DNA of 62,965 nucleotides, taken from contig SVHC01000016.1 of the NCBI GenBank assembly GCA_015056055.1, positions 1 through 62,965 of the forward strand, given 5' to 3'. The stretch's first letter is position 1, and every line of letters starts with the position of its first letter. This stretch comes from Clostridiales bacterium (lineage in GTDB: Bacteria > Bacillota > Clostridia > Christensenellales > Aristaeellaceae). Under the pieces are notes generated by a model. That model saw nothing but the letters and a program-made list of their open reading frames with translations. It made no database searches and was not told the origin of the DNA. The translations under genes were made by a program, and so were the position numbers. This document shows, one piece after another, positions 54,634 to 61,584 of this stretch.

Positions 54634-54960
54634 ATGGCAGAGCTCAAAGTTGATGTTGTCCGCCACGATTATAACGAAGCCAATGGCAAACTGATAGTGT
54701 GGCTTTTCAACGACCCCAGCTTCTATTCCAAGAAAGCGTGGAAGCTCACTGCCAAATACGACTTTGGGCGCAAGCCTAATGACGAGGAGGGAAACCCCAC
54801 CGACAAAAAACAGAAGTTGCTCGTTGGTCTTTACCGCGAACCCTTTCGCGATGGATGTAAGGACGGTTTTCAATTCGTCCTTCAGAAAATGTATAGCCAT
54901 TATCGGTCAGGCGTTGAGTCAGTTCTCTCCAAGGGAGATAGCGTCCCTTGTTGTTTTTGA
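54634..54960 (+). CDS. Small hypothetical protein of the element
   Basis: 108 aa, starting MAELKVDVVRHDYNEANGK with GGGAGG before ATG and a TATAAT further upstream. The first about 50 residues look like a real domain (LIVWLFNDPSFYSKKAWKLT). The rest overlaps the convergent helicase-like gene by 185 bases, so the end may be altered by a rearrangement. No family is recognised. Confidence 0.5.
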   Translation: MAELKVDVVRHDYNEANGKLIVWLFNDPSFYSKKAWKLTAKYDFGRKPNDEEGNPTDKKQKLLVGLYREPFRDGCKDGFQFVLQKMYSHYRSGVESVLSKGDSVPCCF

Positions 54961-56011
54961 TTCCGATGCTGGCGCGCAAAGCGTCTTTTTCTTCTTTGAA
55001 TAGTGGATGGTTCAGGTATTCTTCCGGCACGCTGAAGCCGCCGTTTTCAGTATCCAGCACATACAGCGTATCAATATCGCGGCGATAGCGTCCGCGCGCT
55101 TGTTCTATATGGGTGGGATTGGTGTTATGAGCGATGAAGAAATCGGTATAGGAGCGAATGTTGATAGCAGTTTCACAACTGGCATTGAAGATAAAGAAAT
55201 CGTATTCCTCGGGCACTTCTTCGCGGTCAAGGATATGGTTGCGCACCCGCAATTGTTCTTCGGTCATCGGATGTTCTTCATTTGTTAGACTCCATACACA
55301 GATGGGATTCCGTCCGCATTCGCGCGCGATGGCTTCAAATTGGAGCATTTGTTGGACGCGCGATACATACAATCCGCCAATTTTTTCTTTGGGAATCTGC
55401 TGAATCAACTGATTGATGCTGGCATAGCGGACAATTTGAGATTCGGTATAGTGGCGCAGTCTGCTCCTATCCACTTCAATATCTTTTTTCGGGCATTGGA
55501 GGCGTTTTAGGAAATCAGGCGTCGCCGTGATGGCAATGACTTTTGTTTTGCCAATGAGAACCGCATCACGGATAGCATTTCGCGCGATGCTGGCGCAGTT
55601 GGGTTCAGGACTGAATGTAGCGAACTGAACCATATTATGGGCTTCATCGCAGATGATGATTTCAAAGTTGTCGGCAAAATTGGGATACTGGGAGACCCAC
55701 ATACCGAACTTGGCATAAGTGGCGACAACCACCTTATCATCAATACGGTCGGCATTGAAGTATCGTCCGGCAATCGTTTCAGGATACCATTTATATGGAG
55801 TTGTCAGTTTTTCTTCCTGGGACAGGCGTTCGCAGCCGTTTCGTGTATCAATCAGATACAGTGCTCTTTTCGGGCTGGATGCCAATGGCGCAATACGGTT
55901 GATGGCGCAGGTAGTTTTCCCGCAGCCGCAGGGCGCGCAAACAACATTCAGCACACCGGGTTCAAATTGTTCCACATTCAATAGGTCTGATAGAAAGGCT
56001 TCTCCTTCCAC
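54776..56011 (-). CDS. SF2 helicase-like ATPase
   Basis: A 411-aa protein. Walker A is CAPCGCGKTT (residues 25-34), the DEAH box is CDEAH (121-125), VIAITATPDFLKRL is motif III, and THIEQARGRYRRD (near 320) is motif VI. Together these make a superfamily-2 helicase or translocase. The C-terminal tail, after about residue 385, runs antisense to the 54634 gene and looks irregular. The GTG start at 56011 has AAGGAG upstream. The good promoter at 56076-56104 carries a dyad over its -35. It may support replication or transfer of the element. Confidence 0.8.
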   Translation of the reverse strand: MEGEAFLSDLLNVEQFEPGVLNVVCAPCGCGKTTCAINRIAPLASSPKRALYLIDTRNGCERLSQEEKLTTPYKWYPETIAGRYFNADRIDDKVVVATYAKFGMWVSQYPNFADNFEIIICDEAHNMVQFATFSPEPNCASIARNAIRDAVLIGKTKVIAITATPDFLKRLQCPKKDIEVDRSRLRHYTESQIVRYASINQLIQQIPKEKIGGLYVSRVQQMLQFEAIARECGRNPICVWSLTNEEHPMTEEQLRVRNHILDREEVPEEYDFFIFNASCETAINIRSYTDFFIAHNTNPTHIEQARGRYRRDIDTLYVLDTENGGFSVPEEYLNHPLFKEEKDALRASIGIKNNKGRYLPWRELTQRLTDNGYTFSEGRIENRPYIHRERVRGKDQRATSVFCRWGFPPRH

Positions 56012-56075
56012 TCAAATCAACTCCTTTAATAATTGTAGTAAGCAAGAAGGGTATTCCTCCTTCGCTTCTGTTATA

Positions 56076-56115
56076 ACTATACCACAATTTGTATTCCGAG
56101 TCAAATAGTCGGAAT
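56076..56115 (-). promoter_or_regulatory. Helicase promoter with dyad over the -35 box
   Basis: TTGACT (56099-56104), 17-bp spacer, TATAGT (56076-56081) on the minus strand. ATTCCGA-N9-TCGGAAT (56093-56115) overlaps the -35, so a repressor site is likely. Confidence 0.7.
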
Positions 56116-56142
56116 TGTTGGAGCTTTGACTTGATGAAATTG

Positions 56143-56170
56143 CGAACCCCTCCCTTGCGGGAGGGGTTCG
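56143..56170. terminator. Strong bidirectional hairpin
   Basis: CGAACCCCTCCC-TTGC-GGGAGGGGTTCG, a perfect 12-bp stem between the helicase promoter and the XRE gene. Confidence 0.75.
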
Positions 56171-56248
56171 GTTAATCCTATGTGATTTGTAGTGGGGTGG
56201 GCGTTCGCGAGTGATGGGTGGGCGAAGTTCCCGGAACTATGCCCCCGG

Positions 56249-56461
56249 TCATTCCTCGTCGGGAGCATACTCCACCAAATCGCCGACCTGCTTATCTATC
56301 AGACGGCAAATCGTGTTGAGTTCATTCCACGATGGAAGTTTATCATTTCTCAATTTCTGAATGACGCTTTCTCCGAGCAACTTTTCCTGCCGGAGTTTGT
56401 ATGTCGTATATCCTGCTTCTTTCAAGGCTGTCAGAATATCAATCTTCATCCGGATTGCCAT
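56249..56461 (-). CDS. XRE/Cro-type repressor
   Basis: A 70-aa HTH_26-like protein: ILTALKEAGYTTYKLRQEKLLGESVIQKLRND is written here only as parts, with the turn at KLLGESVIQKL and a C-terminal ICRLIDKQVGDLVEYA. Start after GAGGAGG. It is divergent from the 56657 operon, with three TACAC-N9-GTGTA operators between them. It is probably the element's main repressor, controlling both itself and the operon. Confidence 0.85.
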   Translation of the reverse strand: MAIRMKIDILTALKEAGYTTYKLRQEKLLGESVIQKLRNDKLPSWNELNTICRLIDKQVGDLVEYAPDEE

Positions 56462-56490
56462 AAACGAGCCTCCTCTCCCAGTATATCATT

Positions 56491-56598
56491 ATTATATCAC
56501 ATAGCTACACAAAAATCAAGTGTATAAAATCAACAAAAAGATACACAAGAACTTCGTGTGGTTCGTCAATTGATATACACTGTATTTTTGTGTATAAT
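56491..56598. promoter_or_regulatory. Divergent promoters with three operators
   Basis: Plus promoter TTGATA (56570-56575), 17 bp, TATAAT (56593-56598). Minus promoter TTGATT (56514-56519), 17 bp, TATAAT (56491-56496). Operators TACAC-N9-GTGTA lie at 56506-56524, 56542-56560 (GTGTG right arm) and 56576-56594. The first overlaps the minus -35 and the third fills the plus spacer. Confidence 0.85.
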
Positions 56599-56656
56599 AT
56601 AACTACAAGGTCAAGGGAAGCAACCCCGACCCCAACATTCAAAGGAGGAACACCAA

Positions 56657-56926
56657 ATGTCCGCTAACGAAATCAAGAGCAAAGCCCGCGAGTTGAAGGA
56701 ACTCAAAACCATGAAGGAGGAACTGGAAAACGAAATCGCCGCCATCGAAGACATCCTGAAGGCAGCGATGGGAGAGAAGGAAGAAATGTTCTGCGGCGAA
56801 TACAAACTGACCTACCAGACCGTCAGCACTTCCCGCTTTGACAGCACCGCATTCAAGAAGGAACACGCCGACCTCGCGGCAGCATACACGAAGGCAACTA
56901 CCTACCGCCGCTTCAGCGTAAGATAA
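56657..56926 (+). CDS. Small coiled-coil protein
   Basis: 89 aa, starting MSANEIKSKARELKELKTMK after AGGAGG. The first half is a charged coiled coil; the second half (YQTVSTSRFDSTAFKKEHAD) matches no family I can name, but this two-part form is common in phage and mobile-element early genes. It is the first gene of the operator-controlled operon. Confidence 0.75.
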   Translation: MSANEIKSKARELKELKTMKEELENEIAAIEDILKAAMGEKEEMFCGEYKLTYQTVSTSRFDSTAFKKEHADLAAAYTKATTYRRFSVR

Positions 56927-57043
56927 AAGCCGGAACACCTACCACAGCATTCCGGCAACGCCCCACAAGTAATCGCTAAAAAACCGGGAGCAAGGATATT
57001 CTACCACAACTTCCTTGCTCCCACAAGAGAAAGGAAGAAGAAA

Positions 57044-57865
57044 ATGGACATTTACAGCGAAATCACCAACCGCATCATCGCAGAAATGGAACTAGGAACT
57101 ATTCCGTGGCAGAAGCCGTGGGTTGCTTCCGGGAGCTGTATCAGCTACGCCACAGGCAAACCCTACAGCCTTCTGAACCAAATGCTGCTTGGTCGTCCCG
57201 GCGAATACCTGACCTTCAAGCAGTGTCAGCAGGCAGGCGGCAGAATCCGCAAAGGCGAAAAAGCTCAGATGGTTGTTTTCTGGAAGTGGATTGAGGAAAA
57301 AGACCCTGATACCGAAGAGGTCAAACAGATTCCGTTTCTCCGCTACTACAATGTATTCCACATCGACCAGTGCGAAGGGCTGCGGGCAAAGCATACAAAG
57401 CCCTTGCCCCAGACCGCAAACGCTGATACGAACGCCGACACCATCATCGCTGACTATCTTGCCCGCGAAGGTGTAAAGCTGAATCACGAAGCAGGCGACC
57501 GCGCCTTTTACAGACCTTCCACCGACTCCATCACTCTCCCGACTCTGAACCAATTCACCGCAACCGCTGAATACTACAGCACAGCCTTCCACGAACTGAC
57601 CCACAGCACCGGACATAGCAAGCGGCTGAACCGTTTGGAGAAAACCGCCTTCTTCGGTTCCGAAGCCTACAGCAAAGAAGAACTCATCGCGGAAATAGGA
57701 GCTGCCGCACTGGTGAATGTGGCAGGTCTGGAAACCGCAAAGAGCTTCCGCAACACCACCGCCTACATACAGAACTGGTTGTCCGTTTTGAAGAACGATA
57801 AACGCTTCATCGTCAGCGTGTCCGGAAAAGCAGAAAAGGCGGTCAATCTGATACTGAACCATTAA
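57044..57865 (+). CDS. ArdC-like antirestriction protein with zinc-peptidase domain
   Basis: 273 aa. The N-terminal ArdC/DUF1738-like part (IPWQKPWVASGSCISYATGKPY and a FLTFKQCQQAGGRIRKGEKA-type block) binds single-stranded DNA in relatives. The C-terminal zincin has HELTH at residues 183-187 and a downstream Glu in SKEELIAEIGAA. Such proteins protect incoming mobile DNA from restriction. Start after GAAAGGAAG. It lies 117 bases after the coiled-coil gene in the same operon. Confidence 0.88.
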   Translation: MDIYSEITNRIIAEMELGTIPWQKPWVASGSCISYATGKPYSLLNQMLLGRPGEYLTFKQCQQAGGRIRKGEKAQMVVFWKWIEEKDPDTEEVKQIPFLRYYNVFHIDQCEGLRAKHTKPLPQTANADTNADTIIADYLAREGVKLNHEAGDRAFYRPSTDSITLPTLNQFTATAEYYSTAFHELTHSTGHSKRLNRLEKTAFFGSEAYSKEELIAEIGAAALVNVAGLETAKSFRNTTAYIQNWLSVLKNDKRFIVSVSGKAEKAVNLILNH

Positions 57866-57912
57866 AGCACACGCCCTGCGGGAGAAATCCCGCAGGGGTT
57901 ATGGAGGAAAGT

Positions 57913-58164
57913 ATGGAAAATCTGAGCCATTGCGAAGCAGACCATGTGCTTGCGGAAATGCGTCTGCTGATTGAAGGGGCTGTCAATCTCTATGAAGGCG
58001 ACGCAATGTCGCTGAGCCGTCTGGCTATTGATTACGGAACGCTGTCCGCTGCCAATGCTTTTGATACCATCGGAACTGCTCTGTATGGTCTGCTGAATCG
58101 CATCCGCGAACTTCAAGCCACACACATCTCCGAAATCGTCAGAAAAGCGGAAATTAAAGTGTAA
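57913..58164 (+). CDS. Small hypothetical protein
   Basis: About 83 aa from the ATG at 57913, which follows GGAGGAAAGT; an ATG at 57901 overlaps that site. Mostly helical (HVLAEMRLLIEGAVNLYEGD, then IGTALYGLLNRIREL). No family is recognised. It follows the ArdC-like gene by 47 bases and is probably co-transcribed. Confidence 0.65.
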   Translation: MENLSHCEADHVLAEMRLLIEGAVNLYEGDAMSLSRLAIDYGTLSAANAFDTIGTALYGLLNRIRELQATHISEIVRKAEIKV

Positions 58165-58176
58165 GAACAAACGAAT

Positions 58177-58253
58177 GGTATCATTGACGGTTTTTATGTT
58201 GCCTAAAGTAGCCTAATATTGCTCAAAATAGTGTAAAAATCGTCAATGATACC
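58177..58253. repeat. 20-bp inverted repeat upstream of the serine recombinase
   Basis: GGTATCATTGACGGTTTTTA (58177-58196) and its near-perfect complement at 58234-58253, 37 bases apart. The centre has two GCCTAA copies (GTTGCCTAAAGTAGCCTAATATTGC). It is 35 bases before the recombinase ATG and is a good candidate for a res-like recombination site, or for an operator. Confidence 0.75.
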
Positions 58254-58288
58254 TTATCTACCCTTATATTGACAAAAGGAGCAAAACG

Positions 58289-58882
58289 ATGGCGAAAACA
58301 TACGGATATGCTCGTTGTTCTCTGGCAGAAGAAAAGGGTCAGGACATCAATCGTCAGGTCAGAGAATTGAAGGCAGCAGGAGCAGAAGAAATCGTTCTGG
58401 AACGCGAACACGGCGACGCAAAGGTCAAGCAGAACCTTGAAATGCTGCTGGATGCGGCAGAAGCTGGCGATACAATCATTACGACGGAAGTCAGCAGATT
58501 GAGCCGCAGCACGCAACAACTCTGCGAAATCATCAATGTGGTGAAGGCGAAGAAGCTGCGTCTGGTAATACTCGGCAGCATTACGGTGGATTGCCGGAAC
58601 GGTCAGATTGACCCTATGAGTCAGGCATTCGTCCAAATGAGCGGGATATTTGCTGAACTGGAACTATCCATACTGCGGGCAAGGGTAAGGTCTGGAATGG
58701 AGAATGCCCGTGAAAAAGGCAAACACATCGGCAGACCCCAAACCACGAAGGACGACATTCCTGCTGTCTTCTACAAGCACTATCCCGCCTATATGGCTGG
58801 AAAGCTAAATGTGTCAGAGCTGGCAAGGGTGTGCGGGCTAAGCAGACCAACGGTGTATAAGTATTTGAAGATGGTGGGATAG
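58289..58882 (+). CDS. Serine recombinase (resolvase/invertase family)
   Basis: A 197-aa small serine recombinase. TYGYARCSLAEEKGQDINRQ carries the catalytic Ser11 (canonical context YxRVS); VSRLSRSTQQL and AELELSILRARVRSG match the E-helix; and the C-terminal HTH is LNVSELARVCGLSRPTVYKY. It may resolve dimers or multimers of the element or invert a segment. It is separate from the tyrosine integrase at the right end. Confidence 0.92.
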   Translation: MAKTYGYARCSLAEEKGQDINRQVRELKAAGAEEIVLEREHGDAKVKQNLEMLLDAAEAGDTIITTEVSRLSRSTQQLCEIINVVKAKKLRLVILGSITVDCRNGQIDPMSQAFVQMSGIFAELELSILRARVRSGMENAREKGKHIGRPQTTKDDIPAVFYKHYPAYMAGKLNVSELARVCGLSRPTVYKYLKMVG

Positions 58883-58886
58883 GAAG

Positions 58887-58917
58887 AAGCCCTCCCGTGG
58901 GGGAGGGCTTTTCTTTA
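58887..58917. terminator. Terminator after the serine recombinase
   Basis: AAGCCCTCCC-GTGG-GGGAGGGCTT followed by TTCTTT. Confidence 0.85.
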
Positions 58918-59232
58918 TCTGGGAGTTTCATACCAGTAGATCTCAACTTCTATTTTCCACATCATAAATGGTCCAAAAAAGTCTCTATGCTGATCACCGA
59001 TGACCGCATGATAAATTGTTTTTCCGCGACCCACTGTGGATTGCGCTGTTGTTTGAAATATCTTTAGCTCTTTCAATAGTCCCAGTTGGGTGGCCGCCGT
59101 CAAAACTTTTGTCATTTTACCAGTGACCAACTTTCCTTCACGTATCAGAACTAATTTTTCAGTCTCTCCGCAGTATGGACATCTTTCCGCTCCGCTGGAA
59201 ATCATTTTTCCACAACAAGGGCAATAAATCAT
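58915..59232 (-). CDS. Zinc-ribbon protein
   Basis: 105 aa. MIYCPCCGKMISSGAERCPYCG is the N-terminal zinc-ribbon region with two CPxCG knuckles, followed by a basic linker and a globular C-terminal part (VIGDQHRDFFGPFMMWKIEV). Start 59232 follows GGAAGG; the frame is open further upstream without a site. No family name is safe. It lies in a two-gene minus-strand unit with the membrane protein upstream. Confidence 0.7.
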   Translation of the reverse strand: MIYCPCCGKMISSGAERCPYCGETEKLVLIREGKLVTGKMTKVLTAATQLGLLKELKIFQTTAQSTVGRGKTIYHAVIGDQHRDFFGPFMMWKIEVEIYWYETPR

Positions 59233-59343
59233 AGTAACACCTTCCGTCTGTATCTGTATAAAAGTAGAGTGTGTCGAAATTTCCATCTTCAATTCCAATA
59301 ATAATCCTGTCTGACTGACAAAATTTTCTGTTTCAGATCGGAA

Positions 59344-59550
59344 TTATTTGAAATCATCATAATCATAGCTATTGACAAAATCACGAAGTTCATCATCTGA
59401 GACATAATTATCATGATTATTATAATTATATGATCTTGGTTTGCTGGAACTTTTCGTATCTTTTCCGCCGGAACAAATTATTAGTAAAATGATTAAACCT
59501 ATAACCATGCAACCTATCCTAATCCATGCTATAAACTTCTGATCATCCAT
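59344..59550 (-). CDS. Small single-pass membrane protein
   Basis: 68 aa. One membrane helix (IRIGCMVIGLIILLIICSGG) is followed by a Ser/Asn/Tyr/Asp-rich tail ending DFVNSYDYDDFK. Start after GGAG. It is controlled by the divergent operator region at 59570-59640, shared with an HTH gene. The function is unknown. Confidence 0.65.
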   Translation of the reverse strand: MDDQKFIAWIRIGCMVIGLIILLIICSGGKDTKSSSKPRSYNYNNHDNYVSDDELRDFVNSYDYDDFK

Positions 59551-59569
59551 TGTGATTCTCCTCCATTTT

Positions 59570-59640
59570 ACGCACTTGCGTTTATGCTATAATTATACTA
59601 CTTTCTTTAAAATTACGCAAGTGCGTATACGCCGCTGCGT
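59570..59640. promoter_or_regulatory. Divergent promoter region with ACGCA-N2-TGCGT operators
   Basis: Two perfect palindromes, ACGCACTTGCGT (59570-59581) and ACGCAAGTGCGT (59615-59626), and a degenerate third, ACGCCGCTGCGT (59629-59640). On the minus strand TTGCGT-17-TATAAT overlaps them. They are probable binding sites of the HTH protein encoded at 59677. Confidence 0.75.
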
Positions 59641-59676
59641 GAAATTTTCTATCATTTTCCCATAGGAGATGATAGT

Positions 59677-59919
59677 ATGGGAGTTAAAGATGCGGTTGTA
59701 GCACGCTTTATGGAGATACTGAAGGAACGAAATATGCGGGCGAATGAATTAGCCAACCTGTCCGGCATTACGCCTTCCACCGTTTATAGTATGTTTGATG
59801 GCAGACGAAAGGAAATTACTATCAATGTAATTAAGAAGTTGTGCGACGGTCTGGATATGACGCTGGGAGAGTTCTTTGGCGCGCCCATATTTGATGAATT
59901 GGAGCAGGAAATCCGTTAG
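59677..59919 (+). CDS. XRE-type HTH regulator
   Basis: An 80-aa single-domain HTH protein: MRANELANLSGITPSTVYSM and NVIKKLCDGLDMTLGEFFGA match HTH_3/HTH_26 repressors. Start after AGGAGATGATAGT. It faces the operators at 59570-59640 and precedes a membrane-anchored protein by 40 bases. Confidence 0.88.
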   Translation: MGVKDAVVARFMEILKERNMRANELANLSGITPSTVYSMFDGRRKEITINVIKKLCDGLDMTLGEFFGAPIFDELEQEIR

Positions 59920-59959
59920 TCACCGCCGAATTATCGGTTAAGAAAGAGGGTGAAATGAT

Positions 59960-60514
59960 ATGAATTGTCAGGTTCCGGTTGTGGCTACTGAAATACAGAC
60001 TATTCCATGGGATACGATAATAACCAATGCTGTTGTCATAATTGGCTTTATTGTTTCTGTGGTGATGACACGCAGAAATATAAAGGCGGAAACAGAGAAG
60101 TTGAAAACGAGTATAGCAATTGAGGCTCTTCAAGACGCATTATTGAAAATCTTTAGTTTTTTATCAGATTCTAAGATGGCAAAAACAGATGAAGAAAAAG
60201 AGGCTATCACATGGGAAATGATGAAAGCAGTTCAAAAAGTAGTTGCTTACGGCAGCAAAGACGCAGTGGTGATTGCTGCTTCATTTCAAGAAAACAACTA
60301 TGCGGGAGCACCAGATAGTTTCAGAACGCTTGCCTATTATGCGATACTTGCCGCTCAGTTGAAATATGACATAACTGGAGAAGTCATTGCCCCCGAGTTA
60401 TTTTTCAAGTTTTACCTGACCGATTATGCGAAGAATGAAGCTGGAATAAAAAACGCAATTGATGAATTGGTCGAAGAATTGAAGTTAAATGATAGGCTAA
60501 AATCTTCGTTATAG
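59960..60514 (+). CDS. Membrane-anchored protein of unknown function
   Basis: 184 aa. One N-terminal membrane helix (IITNAVVIIGFIVSVVMTRR, about residues 20-39) is followed by a helical cytoplasmic domain. No enzyme motif is visible. It follows the HTH gene and is ended by the hairpin at 60585-60614. A membrane effector controlled by its partner repressor is one possibility, for example a toxin or exclusion protein. That is inference only. Confidence 0.7.
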   Translation: MNCQVPVVATEIQTIPWDTIITNAVVIIGFIVSVVMTRRNIKAETEKLKTSIAIEALQDALLKIFSFLSDSKMAKTDEEKEAITWEMMKAVQKVVAYGSKDAVVIAASFQENNYAGAPDSFRTLAYYAILAAQLKYDITGEVIAPELFFKFYLTDYAKNEAGIKNAIDELVEELKLNDRLKSSL

Positions 60515-60584
60515 AGCTCATCTTGCTTTATTTTGCTCACTGTATCCTTATGTATTCAACTCTTGTCCTATGATGCCCCATCTT

Positions 60585-60614
60585 GCCTATTGTTGCTTAC
60601 AATAGGCTCTTTTT
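60585..60614 (+). terminator. Rho-independent terminator
   Basis: GCCTATTGT-TGCTT-ACAATAGGC followed by TCTTTTT. Confidence 0.85.
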
Positions 60615-60680
60615 GTATTCAGGAAGAAAATATTTGAATCCCACTACTGCGCGCGCACCTTCTCTATGGAGGTGATAACG

Positions 60681-60920
60681 ATGCGCCAATACAACACATT
60701 CGCACAAACCGAAGCATTGCTTCTGACCGCAATCACGCTGCCCGGTTCAAGTATCAAAACTATCGCAGCAGCAACTGGCATACAAGCCAACACCCTATAC
60801 AAATGGAAAACCACCCCTAACCATTTGTCGCCAGAGAAGGCAGACAAACTGCTTCTGTATTTTATAGAGCAGGAGCCGCAGCGGTTGGAGTTGGCAGACC
60901 ACATACTACAACATCAATGA
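60681..60920 (+). CDS. Small HTH protein
   Basis: About 79 aa from ATG 60681, which follows GGAGGTGATAACG. SIKTIAAATGIQANTLYKWK is a helix-turn-helix, followed by a helical tail (KADKLLLYFIEQEPQRLELA). It is probably a DNA-binding regulator or copy-control protein. It lies directly before the hairpin array. Confidence 0.75.
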   Translation: MRQYNTFAQTEALLLTAITLPGSSIKTIAAATGIQANTLYKWKTTPNHLSPEKADKLLLYFIEQEPQRLELADHILQHQ

Positions 60921-60921
60921 C

Positions 60922-61162
60922 GGAAACCCCAGCGATTTTTGCCTGCGGCAAAAATCGGGGGTTTCCATTTTTCCATACAAGATTTCGGGGTCTTCATATA
61001 TAGGTCATCCCCCAAGTTTTGTAGGAGAATGGAACCCCGCCCCAAGGGGCAGGGTTCCTGCCGAATTTGTGGGGTCTCTTATATAGGCTTCCCTCAAAAT
61101 CGGCAGATTCTATGTATGAGCGGGAATCCTGAGAGCACCCATCGGGTGCGAACGGGGTTCCC
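60922..61162. repeat. Array of alternating long hairpins
   Basis: Three GGAA-type hairpins: 60922-60966 with arms GGAAACCCC/GGGGTTTCC and inner CGATTTTTGCC/GGCAAAAATCG; 61031-61058 with GGAACCC-GCCCC/GGGGC-GGGTTCC; and 61122-61162 with GGGAA/TTCCC and inner GCACCC/GGGTGC. Between them are two further hairpins sharing the loop core GGGGTCT-(3 nt)-TATATAGG: about 60977-61022 and 61058-61105 (TGCCGA/TCGGCA arms). No ORF spans it. It is a candidate origin, oriT or structured RNA. Confidence 0.8.
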
Positions 61163-61246
61163 ATTTCCATATATACAATAACAATATAAATAAAATAGTC
61201 CTCTGCTTCCTTTGTATGAAGGATGTAGCGGGGCGAGGAGGCTACT
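61163..61246. other. Short AT-rich spacer after the hairpin array
   Basis: TATATACAATAACAATATAAATAAAATAG-like sequence (not written in full) leads into the next gene. It could be an unwinding element next to the hairpins or a promoter. Confidence 0.4.
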
Positions 61247-61552
61247 ATGGCAAATTATCAAGGTCTGAATTGTATTATGCCGGAAATCACGATGATGGCA
61301 AGCAGCGAAAAGAATCCTATACACGAACAGCACATATACGACTATTTCACCGTGACTGAAAAGTTTGTCCGCACTGCGGTTCCACAATTGTTTATGGATT
61401 GTATGACGCAGTTTGAAGAAAGGCTTGTCGTGGAATTTGAAACCTATCTGAACGGACAGAAAATCCATCACGATGATATAGCGAAGGGTATATCTGAAAT
61501 CCTACACAAATCCATCGGCGATGCGATGAGGGATATCAGAATTACAATATAA
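61247..61552 (+). CDS. Small hypothetical protein
   Basis: 101 aa starting MANYQGLNCIMPEITMMAS after GAGGAGG. It is helical and contains EKNPIHEQHIYDYFTVTEKF and ERLVVEFETYLNGQKIHHDD. No family is recognised. Its place between the hairpin array and the integrase suggests a role in the element's replication or recombination. Confidence 0.7.
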   Translation: MANYQGLNCIMPEITMMASSEKNPIHEQHIYDYFTVTEKFVRTAVPQLFMDCMTQFEERLVVEFETYLNGQKIHHDDIAKGISEILHKSIGDAMRDIRITI

Positions 61553-61578
61553 AAGGCACCCTCGCAAAAGAGTGCCTT
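61553..61578. terminator. Bidirectional terminator
   Basis: AAGGCAC-CT/AG-GTGCCTT between the convergent 61247 gene and integrase. Confidence 0.75.
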
Positions 61579-61584
61579 GACATA

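Noticed and set aside
60922-61162. CRISPR array or retron
   Set aside because: Repeats are palindromic but not identical direct repeats with spacers. No cas gene or reverse transcriptase is present.
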